A stretch of 64,000 nt of DNA from contig NZ_KB850224.1 of the NCBI RefSeq assembly GCF_000369805.1, forward strand, positions 3,367,149 to 3,431,148, read 5' to 3'. The notes under the pieces were generated by a model that was not told the origin of the DNA, did not search any database, and saw only the letters and a list, made by a program, of their open reading frames with translations. Every line of letters begins with the position of its first letter. Positions within the stretch are counted from its first letter, which is position 1. Shown here piece after piece: positions 28,753 to 37,930 of the stretch. The DNA comes from Acinetobacter sp. NIPH 2100 (GTDB taxonomy: Bacteria > Pseudomonadota > Gammaproteobacteria > Pseudomonadales > Moraxellaceae). Both the position numbers and the translations under genes were made by a program.

Positions 28753-29436
28753 ATGATGTTGCACATCCCTGAGCTGCTCAGTAAACAACAAGTGTTAGAA
28801 CTACGCCAACAAATGCAGTCAGCCTCAGCATGGGTTAACGGCGCTCAAAGCGCAGGTGCACAAGCTCAGCAAACCAAAAATAATTTACAGATCGATACCC
28901 ATAGTGATGTCTATCAATCCATAAGTCAGTCTGTTCTAAACTCTTTACAACGCAATCTAATGTTACGCTCAGCGGCCCTGCCCCAACATATTTTATCGCC
29001 AATGTTTAATTGCTATCAAAATCAGGGCAATTATGGCAACCACGTCGATAGTGCTGTTCAGGCTTCTTCACAAACAGGACAAATGATTCGCACCGATGTT
29101 TCTATTACGGTTTTTTTATGCGAACCCGATGAATACGAAGGGGGTGAACTGATTGTTGAAGATACCTATGGCAGCCACGAAGTTAAGCTGGATGCTGGTG
29201 ATGCGATTTTATATCCGTCCACAAGTCTGCATCGCGTTGAACCCGTCACTCAAGGCAGTCGAATTGCCGCTTTCACTTGGATTCAAAGCATGGTCAAAGA
29301 TGACTGGCAACGAACCATGCTGTTTAATTTAGATATGACTATTCTAAAACTAAGACAGCAGCTTGGCGACACAGAGGAAGTGGTTGCCTTAACCAGTCAT
29401 TATCACAACCTCTTAAGACAATGGGGAATCTTCTGA
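28753..29436 (+). CDS. piuC: PKHD-type Fe(II)/2-oxoglutarate hydroxylase, PiuC family (copy 1)
   Basis: The 227-residue cytoplasmic oxygenase has the jelly-roll iron site: HVD in GNHVDSAV (about residues 96-103) and a distal His in STSLHRVEPV, with the 2-oxoglutarate-binding Arg in GSRIAAF. Flanking motifs RTDVSITVFL and YEGGELIVEDTYG are typical of PiuC/YbiX. The family sits next to catecholate siderophore receptors and has no firmly known substrate. The next gene, a flavin hydroxy-acid oxidase, overlaps its stop codon by one base (TGATG). An AAGGG lies 8 bases before the ATG. A second copy is at 33211. Confidence 0.92.
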   Translation: MMLHIPELLSKQQVLELRQQMQSASAWVNGAQSAGAQAQQTKNNLQIDTHSDVYQSISQSVLNSLQRNLMLRSAALPQHILSPMFNCYQNQGNYGNHVDSAVQASSQTGQMIRTDVSITVFLCEPDEYEGGELIVEDTYGSHEVKLDAGDAILYPSTSLHRVEPVTQGSRIAAFTWIQSMVKDDWQRTMLFNLDMTILKLRQQLGDTEEVVALTSHYHNLLRQWGIF

Positions 29437-30536
29437 TGTCTCAGCCCTCGCCTCTTCCCCCATTGACTACAATCCCAGCTCATTTACAAACCGTGGCGGA
29501 TTACGAACAACAAGCTTCGCAACATTTGGTAGAAGCAACTTGGCATTATTTACAAGGGGGGGCCATGCATGAACTGAGCGTGCAAGAAAATCAGTTCCAA
29601 TTTCAAGATGTTCGACTAGTTCCACGTCATTTAAATGATTTTTCTCAGGGCAATACTCAGCTCAACTTATTTGGCATGGATTACCCTCATCCAATTTTTC
29701 TTGCCCCCATTGGGCATCAGTCACTTTTCCACCCTCAAGCTGAACACGCCACTGCCCTAGCTGCCGAGTTGATGCAAAGTAATTTTGTACTCAGCACGCT
29801 GAGCAATACTGAGATGACGCAGCTCAATACAGATAACCCATACAAATGGTTTCAGCTCTATTGGCAAGCTAGTCGAGAACAGTCTTTAGCACTCATACAG
29901 CTTGCAGAACAACACAACTATAAAGCGATCGTCATCACCATCGATGCGCCACATACAGGTATCCGCGATCGAGAACGTAAAGTTTTCTTTCAATTGCCCC
30001 AAAACATGCCACACCCACATGCCTCGGCTAATTTAGAAATTGGCAATTTAGCAACTGGAGAGCATCCTATTTTTCAAGGCCTCATGAAAAATGCCCCCCA
30101 ATGGGAGGATATTGCATGGATCATTAAAAATACCCATTTACCCGTCATCCTAAAAGGCGTACTTCATCCTGCTGATGCCAAAAAAGCTGTTGAATATGGT
30201 GTTTCAGGTCTGATCGTTTCCAATCATGGTGGTCGCGTACTCGATACCACGATTTCGCCATTAATTGCGCTACAAAAAATCCGAGCTGTTGTTCCTGAAA
30301 ACTATCCGGTTTTATTAGACGGCGGTATCCGTCGTGGTTCCGATATATTCAAGGCCATTGCGCTTGGAGCATCAGCCGTACTGGTCGGTCGTCCTTATAT
30401 TTATGGTCTGACAACGGCTGGTGCCCTAGGTGTGGCCCATGTGCTTAAAATCTTAAAAGAAGAATTTGAAATCACCATGGCATTGATGGGAACAGCAACA
30501 TTAAAAGAGATAAACCCAGACTTTATTGATCAATAA
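29436..30536 (+). CDS. FMN-dependent alpha-hydroxy-acid oxidizing protein
   Basis: The 366-residue protein belongs to the lactate dehydrogenase/glycolate oxidase flavin family, which oxidises L-2-hydroxy acids to 2-oxo acids. It carries the catalytic signature SNHGGRVLD (about residues 243-251) with the active-site His and Arg. LLDGGIRRGSDIFKAIALGA, split as LLDGGIRRGSD and IFKAIALGA, binds the flavin phosphate. WFQLYWQASRE and ITIDAPHTGIRDRE are also present. Its ATG at 29436 overlaps the stop of the PiuC gene (TGATG), so translation is coupled. The position between two receptor genes suggests a role in siderophore or oxo-acid metabolism; this is an inference. Confidence 0.88.
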   Translation: MSQPSPLPPLTTIPAHLQTVADYEQQASQHLVEATWHYLQGGAMHELSVQENQFQFQDVRLVPRHLNDFSQGNTQLNLFGMDYPHPIFLAPIGHQSLFHPQAEHATALAAELMQSNFVLSTLSNTEMTQLNTDNPYKWFQLYWQASREQSLALIQLAEQHNYKAIVITIDAPHTGIRDRERKVFFQLPQNMPHPHASANLEIGNLATGEHPIFQGLMKNAPQWEDIAWIIKNTHLPVILKGVLHPADAKKAVEYGVSGLIVSNHGGRVLDTTISPLIALQKIRAVVPENYPVLLDGGIRRGSDIFKAIALGASAVLVGRPYIYGLTTAGALGVAHVLKILKEEFEITMALMGTATLKEINPDFIDQ

Positions 30537-30811
30537 TCAGCTTTATCATATGGCTTTGATTTAACAAGCTGATATTCCAAAAACTTTCAGGATTTTGAGG
30601 ATAAATCATATAAATAAAACTTCAGTAAAATTACAGAAGTCATAACATCTAAATTAAAAGTTAATATTTAAAACACAATCGTTTTTTTAGATTAAATAAA
30701 AAAATCAACAGATTAACAACATTTTTAAACAATTCAGGGCAAAAATTAATTTAAGTTCCCACTGTAACAATTAGAAACAATTGAAAAATCCAATCTCAAA
30801 CAAATGAATAT

Positions 30812-30830
30812 AGAAATAACAATGATTATC
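30812..30830 (+). promoter_or_regulatory. Fur-box-like site upstream of third TonB receptor
   Basis: AGAAATAACAATGATTATC matches the Fur consensus at about 13 of 19 positions, with an exact ATTATC right half. It lies 35 bases before the receptor ATG, in a 329-base gene-free AT-rich gap that otherwise shows nothing. Confidence 0.65.
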
Positions 30831-30865
30831 CTTTGCATAAATTTTTACACTCTTAGGCCTGCCCT

Positions 30866-33106
30866 ATGTCTTTTATTAAATCACGGAAGAAACTTGTTTC
30901 TTCTGCAATTGCATCATCACTTTCAGTTATTGCAGTACCAGCCATTGCTCAAGATCAAGCAGTTCAACTACCAACAATTCATGCACACGCAGCAAAAGAA
31001 GAGTCTTTAAAAGTAGATCAGTCTGCAAATGCAAAATTTGTTGCCCCTCTTAAAGACACACCAAAGTCAGTTTCTATTCTGTCGCAAAAACTACTTAAAG
31101 AAACTAACTCAAATACATTGCTTGAAGCACTTCGTTATGAGCCAGGTATTACTCTAGGCGCTGGTGAAGGTGGTACGCCTTATACGGATATGCCGATTAT
31201 TCGTGGTTACAACAGCCAAAACTCTATTTATGTAGATGGCGTGCGCAATGCCACTTCACAAAGCCGTGATATGTTTGCGGTTGAACAAGTTGAAGTGATT
31301 AAAGGCTCTTCATCTGCACTAGGTGGTGGCGGTAGCATCGGTGGTAGTATCAATTTAGTGACTAAAGTTGCGCATGAAGGTGACGTTTACCAAGGTAGTA
31401 TTCAAGGTGGTACCGATAACTATCGTCATATTCAGCTTGATGCCAACAAAGATTTTGGTAACGGAACAGCAGGCCGTGTTGTGGTAATGGGTCATGAAAA
31501 TGAAAAACCAGGTCAACACAATGGTGCCGAATATGCTCGCGTTGGTATTGCGCCGAGTATTAGCTTAGGCTTAGGTAGCCCAAACCGCGCAACGCTTAGC
31601 TATTATTTCTTAAAAAGTAATGATGAGCCAGATGCAGGTATTCCATTTAACAATTCAAATGTTCCAACCAATGCACCAGCTGGTACTGAAAAAGGTGATG
31701 GTCGACCTGTTCATGTGAAGCAAGGTACTTACTACGGCTGGAAAGCACGTGATTTTGATAAACGCGAAAATCATATTGGTACGTTAAAATTAGAACATGA
31801 CTTTAATGAGAATTTAACGCTGAGTAACGTCGCGACCTATACTAAATCGAAAGCTGACTATGTCAACTCTATGCCTGATGACTCTAAAGGCAACATTTAC
31901 AATGGCGAAGTATGGCGCCGCTCAAATGGTCACACTAGAGATACAGATGCCTTTAGCGATCAGTTATCTTTAAAGGGTAAGTTCAACACAGGCATTCTTA
32001 AGCATAATTTTAATGTCGGTGCAGAATATGCTCGCCAAGAAACAGATAAAGCATCATATCTATTAACAGATATTGCAAATGCCAATAATGGTGATGCATT
32101 GAAAGGTGCATGTTCATTAGGCGTTGGGGCTTCATCAAATTACTGGTGTACGGATTTAAACAACCCGAATCCAAATGACCCTTGGTTAGGTAAGATTGAT
32201 ATTAATCCAACCTCAATTAACACTGTAACCAGTAAAACAACATCTATCTATGCATTGGATAGTATCGAGTTGCATCCTCAGTGGTTACTTGATCTTGGCG
32301 TTCGTTGGGATAAATTTGACACTGAGCAAGTTACAAAAGCAACAGGTGTAAAACTTGAAAGCGACACCGACTACTTCTCTTATCAAGCTGGTCTAGTTTA
32401 TAAGCCAACAGAACAAGGCAGCATTTATGCTAGCTATGCAACTTCTGCTAGCCCAGTAGGTATCAGCCAAGGTGATGGTGAAAATGATCTTGGCACTGCT
32501 TATCTTGATTTAAAACCAGAAAAAGCCCGTACGATTGAATTAGGTACGAAGTGGGATCTATTTAACCAACGTGCTAACGTGACTGCTGCAATTTTCCGTA
32601 CAGAAAAAACCGATTCACGTGTAACAGACTCTAATGGAGATACTCGTAATATTGGTAATAGTAAAGTTGATGGTTTTGAACTTGGTCTCACTGGCAAAAT
32701 TACAGATAAATGGGATATTGCTACAGGTTATAGCTACTTAGACAGTGAACTAACCAAAGGTAATCAAAACTCAGCAGGTCTATTAGCTCAAGGTAAGTCA
32801 CTACCATTTGTTGCGAAAAATAGTGCGACTTTATGGTCGACGTACAAAGTCATCCCTAAACTTACTTTAGGTGCTGGCGTTCAATACCAAGATAAAGTAT
32901 TCGCGAATACGACTGCACCAAAATTCCTACCGACCTATACCATCTATAATGCGATGGCAAAATATGACGTAGATAAGAATGTAAATGTACAACTGAATGT
33001 GAATAACATTGGTGATAAACGTTACTTTACAGGTGCACATGCCGCTCATTATGCCAATGAAGGTAATGGTCGTAATGCTGTCTTAGCCATTAACTTTAAA
33101 TACTAA
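30866..33106 (+). CDS. TonB-dependent catecholate siderophore receptor (Fiu/PiuA-like)
   Basis: The 746-residue outer-membrane receptor has a signal peptide ending VPAIA, then VQLPTIHAHA as the TonB-box region. The plug shows PLKDTPKSVSILSQKLL, IIRGYNSQNSIYVDGVRN and VEVIKGSSSALGGGGSIGG. The barrel contains a Cys pair in an extracellular-loop-like region (KGACSLG...YWCTDL) and ends AVLAINFKY. It is related to the receptor at 26391 but clearly not a recent duplicate. A second PiuC-type hydroxylase follows after a terminator, so the receptor/hydroxylase pairing is repeated. A Fur-box-like site precedes it. PiuA-type receptors carry siderophore-antibiotic conjugates in Acinetobacter and Pseudomonas; the assignment here is by resemblance. 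Confidence 0.88.
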   Translation: MSFIKSRKKLVSSAIASSLSVIAVPAIAQDQAVQLPTIHAHAAKEESLKVDQSANAKFVAPLKDTPKSVSILSQKLLKETNSNTLLEALRYEPGITLGAGEGGTPYTDMPIIRGYNSQNSIYVDGVRNATSQSRDMFAVEQVEVIKGSSSALGGGGSIGGSINLVTKVAHEGDVYQGSIQGGTDNYRHIQLDANKDFGNGTAGRVVVMGHENEKPGQHNGAEYARVGIAPSISLGLGSPNRATLSYYFLKSNDEPDAGIPFNNSNVPTNAPAGTEKGDGRPVHVKQGTYYGWKARDFDKRENHIGTLKLEHDFNENLTLSNVATYTKSKADYVNSMPDDSKGNIYNGEVWRRSNGHTRDTDAFSDQLSLKGKFNTGILKHNFNVGAEYARQETDKASYLLTDIANANNGDALKGACSLGVGASSNYWCTDLNNPNPNDPWLGKIDINPTSINTVTSKTTSIYALDSIELHPQWLLDLGVRWDKFDTEQVTKATGVKLESDTDYFSYQAGLVYKPTEQGSIYASYATSASPVGISQGDGENDLGTAYLDLKPEKARTIELGTKWDLFNQRANVTAAIFRTEKTDSRVTDSNGDTRNIGNSKVDGFELGLTGKITDKWDIATGYSYLDSELTKGNQNSAGLLAQGKSLPFVAKNSATLWSTYKVIPKLTLGAGVQYQDKVFANTTAPKFLPTYTIYNAMAKYDVDKNVNVQLNVNNIGDKRYFTGAHAAHYANEGNGRNAVLAINFKY

Positions 33107-33148
33107 GTCAAAACCATAATAACTTTATGGCATTCAGCTTAGTTCGTA

Positions 33149-33178
33149 TAAAATAGCCTCGTCATGAGGCTATTTTTA
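33149..33178 (+). terminator. Terminator after third TonB receptor
   Basis: AAAATAGCCTC and GAGGCTATTTTT pair around GTCAT. Like the terminator at 28693, it precedes a piuC-type gene by a short distance. Confidence 0.85.
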
Positions 33179-33210
33179 CAACTGCAATAAATATTCAAAA
33201 GGTGTTCACC

Positions 33211-33894
33211 GTGATCCATCATATCCCGAATGTATTAAGCAAAGAACAAGTTGCAGAGTTTCGCCAATTGATGGCAGATGCAAATTGGGTGGGTGGAAAA
33301 ATCACTGCGGGGACCCTCTCCGCTTCAGTCAAGAAAAATCAGCAGCTCTCAGAACAAGATCCACTGACTCATGCGCTCAGTGATATGGTAATTAAAGCGA
33401 TTTGGCAAAACCCACTTTTTCAAGCCGCGGCATTACCACATAAAATCATCCCACCACTGTTTAACCGTTATGATGAATCTGAAAGCTTTGGCTTCCATGT
33501 CGATAACTCGATTCGCCTGATTCGTGGCACATCTGAGCAAATCCGCACTGATTTATCATGCACCTTATTTTTAAGCGAACCAGAAGAATATGAAGGTGGT
33601 GAACTGGTCATTGAAGACACTTATGGCTACCATGAGATTAAACTTCCTGCTGGCGATGTCGTACTTTACCCATCAACCAGTTTGCATGAAGTCAGCAGTA
33701 TTAGCACAGGAACCCGTTTCGCTTCATTTTTTTGGGTACAAAGCCTGATTCGAGATGATAGTAAGCGCCACATGTTATTTAGTTTAGATGAAAGTATTCG
33801 TGAATTACGGAAAACCCATGGCGATGCTTATCCAGAAGTGATGAAACTCACCAACATTTACCATAACCTGATTCGCATGTGGTCTGAGTTATAG
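33211..33894 (+). CDS. piuC: PKHD-type Fe(II)/2-oxoglutarate hydroxylase, PiuC family (copy 2)
   Basis: The 227-residue protein has the same iron site as copy 1: HVD in GFHVDNSI, distal His in STSLHEVSSI, and Arg in GTRFASF. It shares YEGGELVIEDTYG, VLYPSTSLH and the C-terminal NIYHNLIR motif with copy 1. Start: I use the GTG at 33211 because it gives the family N-terminus MIHHIPNVL and has AAAGGTG upstream; another GTG at 33202 would add three residues. It follows the third TonB receptor with 104 bases and a terminator between. Both copies keep all metal ligands, so both should be active. This copy looks closer to the PiuC/YbiX standard than copy 1. Confidence 0.93.
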   Translation: MIHHIPNVLSKEQVAEFRQLMADANWVGGKITAGTLSASVKKNQQLSEQDPLTHALSDMVIKAIWQNPLFQAAALPHKIIPPLFNRYDESESFGFHVDNSIRLIRGTSEQIRTDLSCTLFLSEPEEYEGGELVIEDTYGYHEIKLPAGDVVLYPSTSLHEVSSISTGTRFASFFWVQSLIRDDSKRHMLFSLDESIRELRKTHGDAYPEVMKLTNIYHNLIRMWSEL

Positions 33895-33915
33895 TTCACA
33901 CACTTTTCAAAGCTC

Positions 33916-33942
33916 AGAGATAAAATCAACTTTTTTATCTCT
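33916..33942. terminator. Terminator-like hairpin after piuC copy 2
   Basis: AGAGATAAAA (33916-33925) pairs with TTTTATCTCT (33933-33942); the following T run is poor (AATTTAG). Confidence 0.5.
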
Positions 33943-34132
33943 AATTTAGAAAATTACGGGAAATTTTTCCTATTAAAATTTAAATAGCGCAAAAAACAGG
34001 GAAATATTTTCCATTTATTCTTATTAAAATGTTGTATAGACCTTTGCAGCCGTCTGTATTTTCGCCTAGACTGATTACGCTTAGATGATTAAGATAACTG
34101 CAAAATTAAATAACCCATATGAATGGTAGATG

Positions 34133-34219
34133 ATGAAAACAAATCGCGGCTTTACCCACCCGTCTCATACAACACATCTCACTGCACTTCTCCTGATGCT
34201 GCGCCTCGCGCGCGTATAA
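34133..34219 (+). CDS. leuL: leu operon leader peptide
   Basis: A 28-codon open frame 134 bases before leuA encodes a peptide whose second half is leucine-rich (six Leu, including the run LLLMLRL). The codons are mixed CTC, CTT and CTG. It ends TAA at 34217-34219. Such Leu-rich leaders sense charged tRNA-Leu: ribosome stalling at the Leu codons changes RNA folding and lets transcription reach leuA. The ATG at 34133 lies after GGTAGATG, a weak ribosome binding site. Its Leu-codon region contains CGCCT (34202-34206), which can compete with an identical segment downstream for the same partner. No database was consulted. Confidence 0.78.
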   Translation: MKTNRGFTHPSHTTHLTALLLMLRLARV

Positions 34220-34244
34220 ATTTTTTCGCCTACATTTTTAGGCG
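34202..34244 (+). promoter_or_regulatory. Candidate attenuator of leuA with two competing hairpins
   Basis: CGCCT occurs at 34202-34206, inside the last Leu codons of the leader peptide, and again at 34227-34231. Both can pair with the single AGGCG at 34240-34244, so the two pairings exclude each other. A ribosome stalled in the Leu run would cover the first copy. A clear T run after AGGCG is missing, so the terminator form is not obvious and the mechanism could be a variant. This is inferred from sequence alone. Confidence 0.5.
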
Positions 34245-34352
34245 TTCGATCCCCATATTCGCTTTAAATTAATTCTTATAGACACCATATATATTTGTAG
34301 CACGTTGCCTTTTATTTGACTCAGCAACCATGCTACGACAAGGAGTTATCTC

Positions 34353-36050
34353 ATGATGTTGGCTGACCCAAGCAAAAAATACCGCCGTATGTACCAGCGA
34401 GTGGATTTACCAGATCGCCAATGGCCGAATAATGAAATCAATCAAGCGCCGATTTGGATGAGTACCGACCTTCGTGACGGTAACCAAGCGATTTTTGAAC
34501 CAATGAATATGGAACAAAAATTAAAAATGTTCCATATGTTGGTCAAAATCGGCTTTAAACATATTGAAATTGGTTTTCCATCAGCTTCCCAAATCGACTT
34601 CGACTTTGCGCGCAAATTGATTGAAGAAGATTTGATTCCTGAAGATGTGTATATCGAAGTTTTGGTTCAAGCACGTGATCATTTGATTGAGCGTACCTTT
34701 GAAGCCTTAGTCGGTGCGGAACGCGCCATTGTACATATCTATAATTCAAACTCTCCGACTTTCCGTAAGAAAGTCTTGAATGTAGATGCCAATGGTTCTA
34801 AACAGCTTGCCATTAATGCGGCTACCAAAGTCAAAGAATATGCAGCGCAATACCCTGCAACAGACTGGATTTTCCAATACAGCCCAGAATGCTTCACTGC
34901 AACAGAATTAGACGTCGCCAAAGATGTCTGTGATGCTGTGACTGAAATTTGGGAAGCATCTCCGACGAACAAGGTGATCTTAAACTTACCTGCAACCGTT
35001 GAAGTGTCTACACCAAATGTCTATGCCGATCAAATCGAATGGATGCACCGTAACTTGGCGCGTCGTGATGGCGTGATTATCTCTGTGCATTGTCACAATG
35101 ACCGTGGTTGTGGTATCGCAGCCTCTGAATTGGCAATCATGGCAGGTGCTGACCGCGTTGAAGGCTGTGTGTTTGGAAATGGTGAACGTACTGGTAACGT
35201 TGACGTTGCCGCAATTGCCTTGAACATGTATACCCAAGGTGTTGCGCCAAACTTAGACTTCTCCAATATCAATGAAATCATTGCAACTGTTGAAGAGTGT
35301 ACAGGTTTACCTGTGCATCCTCGTCATCCATATGCAGGTGATTTAGTCTTTACTGCATTCTCTGGTTCACACCAAGATGCGATTAAGAAAGGCTTCGAAT
35401 TCCAGAAAAACGAAGACATTTGGGATATGCCATACTTACCAATCGATCCAAAAGATTTGGGCCGTGACTACGATGCGGTGATTCGCGTGAATAGCCAATC
35501 AGGTAAAGGCGGTATCGCTTACTTATTAGAATCGAATTACAACGTTGCATTGCCACGCCGCGTACAAATTGAATTCAGTCAGATCGTACAGCAACATACC
35601 GATGAAAATGGCACTGAAATCAGTGCACATGAGATCTGGAATTTATTCGAAAATACCTATGTGGATGTGAAAAATAGCCATTATCAAACCAAACATTATC
35701 AATTGTCCGATATCAATGGTACACAAATCATCGAATTAGACATTGAAATTGAAGGTGAAATCCAACGTCTACGCGGTGAAGGTAACGGCCCGATCTCAGC
35801 CATGTTGAATGCTTTACAACTCCCAATTGATGTTGTCAGCTATGAAGAGCGTAGTATCAGCTCAGGTGCCAATGCCAAAGCCCTTGCCTTGATTGAGCTT
35901 CAAGTGAAAGGTACAGGTAAGAGTGCATTCGGTGCTGGGGTGCATGACAATATCGTGACTTCATCAATTGAAGCCATTATTGCCTGTACCAATCGTTTGA
36001 TTGAGCAAGGTGTGTTGACCACCGACCAAGTGGCTGCTGCAGCTGTTTAG
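34353..36050 (+). CDS. leuA: 2-isopropylmalate synthase
   Basis: The 565-residue enzyme condenses acetyl-CoA and 2-oxoisovalerate, the first committed step of leucine synthesis. The catalytic domain shows STDLRDGNQAIFEPMN (about residues 36-51) and the metal-binding HCHNDRGCG (about residues 248-256). GNGERTGNVD is another conserved loop. The C-terminal third is the allosteric LeuA regulatory domain (ELDIEIEGEIQRLRGEGNGP region). The length marks the longer LeuA type. AAGGAG precedes the ATG by 8 bases. The leucine leader upstream (34133-34219) gives feedback at the transcript level, and the regulatory domain gives it at the enzyme level. Confidence 0.95.
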   Translation: MMLADPSKKYRRMYQRVDLPDRQWPNNEINQAPIWMSTDLRDGNQAIFEPMNMEQKLKMFHMLVKIGFKHIEIGFPSASQIDFDFARKLIEEDLIPEDVYIEVLVQARDHLIERTFEALVGAERAIVHIYNSNSPTFRKKVLNVDANGSKQLAINAATKVKEYAAQYPATDWIFQYSPECFTATELDVAKDVCDAVTEIWEASPTNKVILNLPATVEVSTPNVYADQIEWMHRNLARRDGVIISVHCHNDRGCGIAASELAIMAGADRVEGCVFGNGERTGNVDVAAIALNMYTQGVAPNLDFSNINEIIATVEECTGLPVHPRHPYAGDLVFTAFSGSHQDAIKKGFEFQKNEDIWDMPYLPIDPKDLGRDYDAVIRVNSQSGKGGIAYLLESNYNVALPRRVQIEFSQIVQQHTDENGTEISAHEIWNLFENTYVDVKNSHYQTKHYQLSDINGTQIIELDIEIEGEIQRLRGEGNGPISAMLNALQLPIDVVSYEERSISSGANAKALALIELQVKGTGKSAFGAGVHDNIVTSSIEAIIACTNRLIEQGVLTTDQVAAAAV

Positions 36051-36114
36051 ATAAGTGAAATATCACATAATTGTCAGTAAAGCTGAGTTGTAATATCAGA
36101 AAAAATGACTTTTG

Positions 36115-36145
36115 AAAGGATACCTGAATTGGTATCCTTTTATTA
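36115..36145 (+). terminator. Terminator after leuA
   Basis: AAAGGATACC (36115-36124) pairs exactly with GGTATCCTTT (36131-36140), followed by TATTATT. Confidence 0.88.
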
Positions 36146-36176
36146 TTAATGATTTATTATAGGGCGAATCATTCCA

Positions 36177-37337
36177 GTGTCTTTTCCATCGGATTCAGTG
36201 GGTTTAGTCACACCACAAAAGTTTCAATTTGAACAACCTTTAGAACTTGAATGTGGACGAGTTTTACCTCGTTTTGATTTAATGGTTGAAACCTATGGAA
36301 CACTCAATGCAGATCAATCGAATGCCATCCTAATTTGCCATGCACTTTCAGGACATCACCATGCTGCGGGCTTCCATCATGAAGACGATAAAAAAGCAGG
36401 CTGGTGGGACAGCTGTATTGGGCCAGGAAAAGCAATTGATACCAATCACTTCTTTGTGGTTTCCTTAAATAATATCGGCGGTTGTAGTGGCTCTACAGGT
36501 CCAACCTCACCGAATCCTGAAAATGAAAATCGTCCCTATGGTCCAGACTTTCCATTGGTTACAGTACGTGACTGGGTCAAAACCCAAGCGATGCTGTCCG
36601 ATCGTCTTGGAGTACAGGTTTGGTACGCTGTTATTGGTGGCTCTTTAGGTGGCATGCAAGCCTTACAATGGTCGTTGGACTATCCAGACCGATTGCAAAA
36701 ATGCGCCATCATCGCCAGCGCGCCAAAATTATCAGCCCAAAATATTGCCTTTAACGAAGTTGCACGCCAATCCATTCTTTCCGATCCTGATTTCCATCAT
36801 GGTCGTTATTTAGAAAATGATAGCTATCCAAAACGCGGCTTGATTTTGGCACGCATGGTCGGTCATATCACCTACTTGTCTGAAGAAGCCATGAAACAAA
36901 AATTTGGTCGTGATTTGAAATCAGGCAAATTTATGTATGGTTTTGATGTCGAATTCCAAGTTGAAAGTTATTTGCGTTACCAAGGTGAACAATTTAGCCG
37001 CAATTTCGATGCAAATACTTACTTGATTATGACTAAGGCTTTGGATTATTTTGACCCTTCTCGTGAATATGAGCATTCTTTAACAAAGGCAATGAGTCAA
37101 CCAAAATGCAAGTTTCTGGTCATTTCATTTACCACAGACTGGCGTTTTAGTCCAAGCCGTTCACAGGAATTGGTCGATGCTTTGATTGATAATCATAAGC
37201 CTGTCAGTTACTTAGATATTGATGCTGAACAAGGTCATGACTCTTTCTTATTTCCAATTCCACTGTATGTGAAAACCCTACGAGCATTTTTAGGTGGAGA
37301 ACAACAGTTGCAATCGACACCGCAGGAGCAACACTAA
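36177..37337 (+). CDS. metX: Homoserine O-acetyltransferase
   Basis: The 386-residue alpha/beta-hydrolase-fold enzyme acetylates (or in some proteobacteria succinylates) homoserine for methionine synthesis. The catalytic Ser sits in [13 protein letters not shown] (about residues 155-167), and the His in [11 protein letters not shown] near the C-terminus. [13 protein letters not shown] and [14 protein letters not shown] are family landmarks. The start is GTG at 36177 with AGGGCG about 10 bases before. The gene shares one base with metW (TAATG), and the pair metX-metW is typical of Gammaproteobacteria. Whether the acyl donor is acetyl-CoA or succinyl-CoA is not settled by family membership. Confidence 0.94.
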   Translation: MSFPSDSVGLVTPQKFQFEQPLELECGRVLPRFDLMVETYGTLNADQSNAILICHALSGHHHAAGFHHEDDKKAGWWDSCIGPGKAIDTNHFFVVSLNNIGGCSGSTGPTSPNPENENRPYGPDFPLVTVRDWVKTQAMLSDRLGVQVWYAVIGGSLGGMQALQWSLDYPDRLQKCAIIASAPKLSAQNIAFNEVARQSILSDPDFHHGRYLENDSYPKRGLILARMVGHITYLSEEAMKQKFGRDLKSGKFMYGFDVEFQVESYLRYQGEQFSRNFDANTYLIMTKALDYFDPSREYEHSLTKAMSQPKCKFLVISFTTDWRFSPSRSQELVDALIDNHKPVSYLDIDAEQGHDSFLFPIPLYVKTLRAFLGGEQQLQSTPQEQH

Positions 37338-37930
37338 TGCGTATAGATCAACGACTCGCCGAAAAATGGATTAACCCGAACTCTAGCGTGTTAGACTTAG
37401 GCTGTGGTGACGGTGAATTGCTGGCTCATATGAGCAAACAGCACAATATTCGTGCCTATGGTCTAGAAATTGATCAAGAAAAGATTGCAATTGCCATCAG
37501 TCGGGGGTTAAATATTATCCAACAGGACTTAAACCTCGGTTTAAGCCGTTTTGCCGACCAGTCTTTTGACTCTGTGGTTATGGCACAAGCTTTGCAAGCT
37601 GTAGATGCACCCGATGTATTACTTCGTGATATGGTGCGTGTCGGCAAACAGGCCATTATTACTTTTCCAAACTTTGCATATTGGAAGACACGTTCTTTTC
37701 TTGCATTGAAAGGGAAAATGCCTGTTTCGGAAGCTTTACCTTATATGTGGTATAACACCCCGAATATTCATTTATGTACTTTCCGTGATTTTGAAGCATT
37801 ATGTGCTGAGAACCGGATTAAAATTATTAATCGACTTGCCGTTAATGGTGACCAACAAGGTAGTGTGCTCAGTAAGCATATGCCGAACCTATTTGGTGAA
37901 GTCGCAATTTATCGAGTGAGCGCTCTATGA
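37337..37930 (+). CDS. metW: Methionine biosynthesis protein MetW
   Basis: The 197-residue protein has a class I methyltransferase-like fold with motif I VLDLGCGDGELL (about residues 19-30) and VMAQALQAVDAPD. MetW is required with MetX for homoserine acylation in several proteobacteria; its own activity is unclear. The start codon overlaps the metX stop by one base and its stop overlaps the next gene's ATG (ATGA), so three genes are translationally coupled. The family motif FPNFAYWKTRSFLALKGKMP is intact, as is the C-terminal FGEVAIYR. No separate promoter is expected. Confidence 0.94.
   Translation: MRIDQRLAEKWINPNSSVLDLGCGDGELLAHMSKQHNIRAYGLEIDQEKIAIAISRGLNIIQQDLNLGLSRFADQSFDSVVMAQALQAVDAPDVLLRDMVRVGKQAIITFPNFAYWKTRSFLALKGKMPVSEALPYMWYNTPNIHLCTFRDFEALCAENRIKIINRLAVNGDQQGSVLSKHMPNLFGEVAIYRVSAL

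Noticed and set aside
30537..30600. Inverted repeat ATCAGCTT/AAGCTGAT after the hydroxy-acid oxidase as terminator
   Set aside because: The loop is long and there is no T run, so I could not support it as a terminator.
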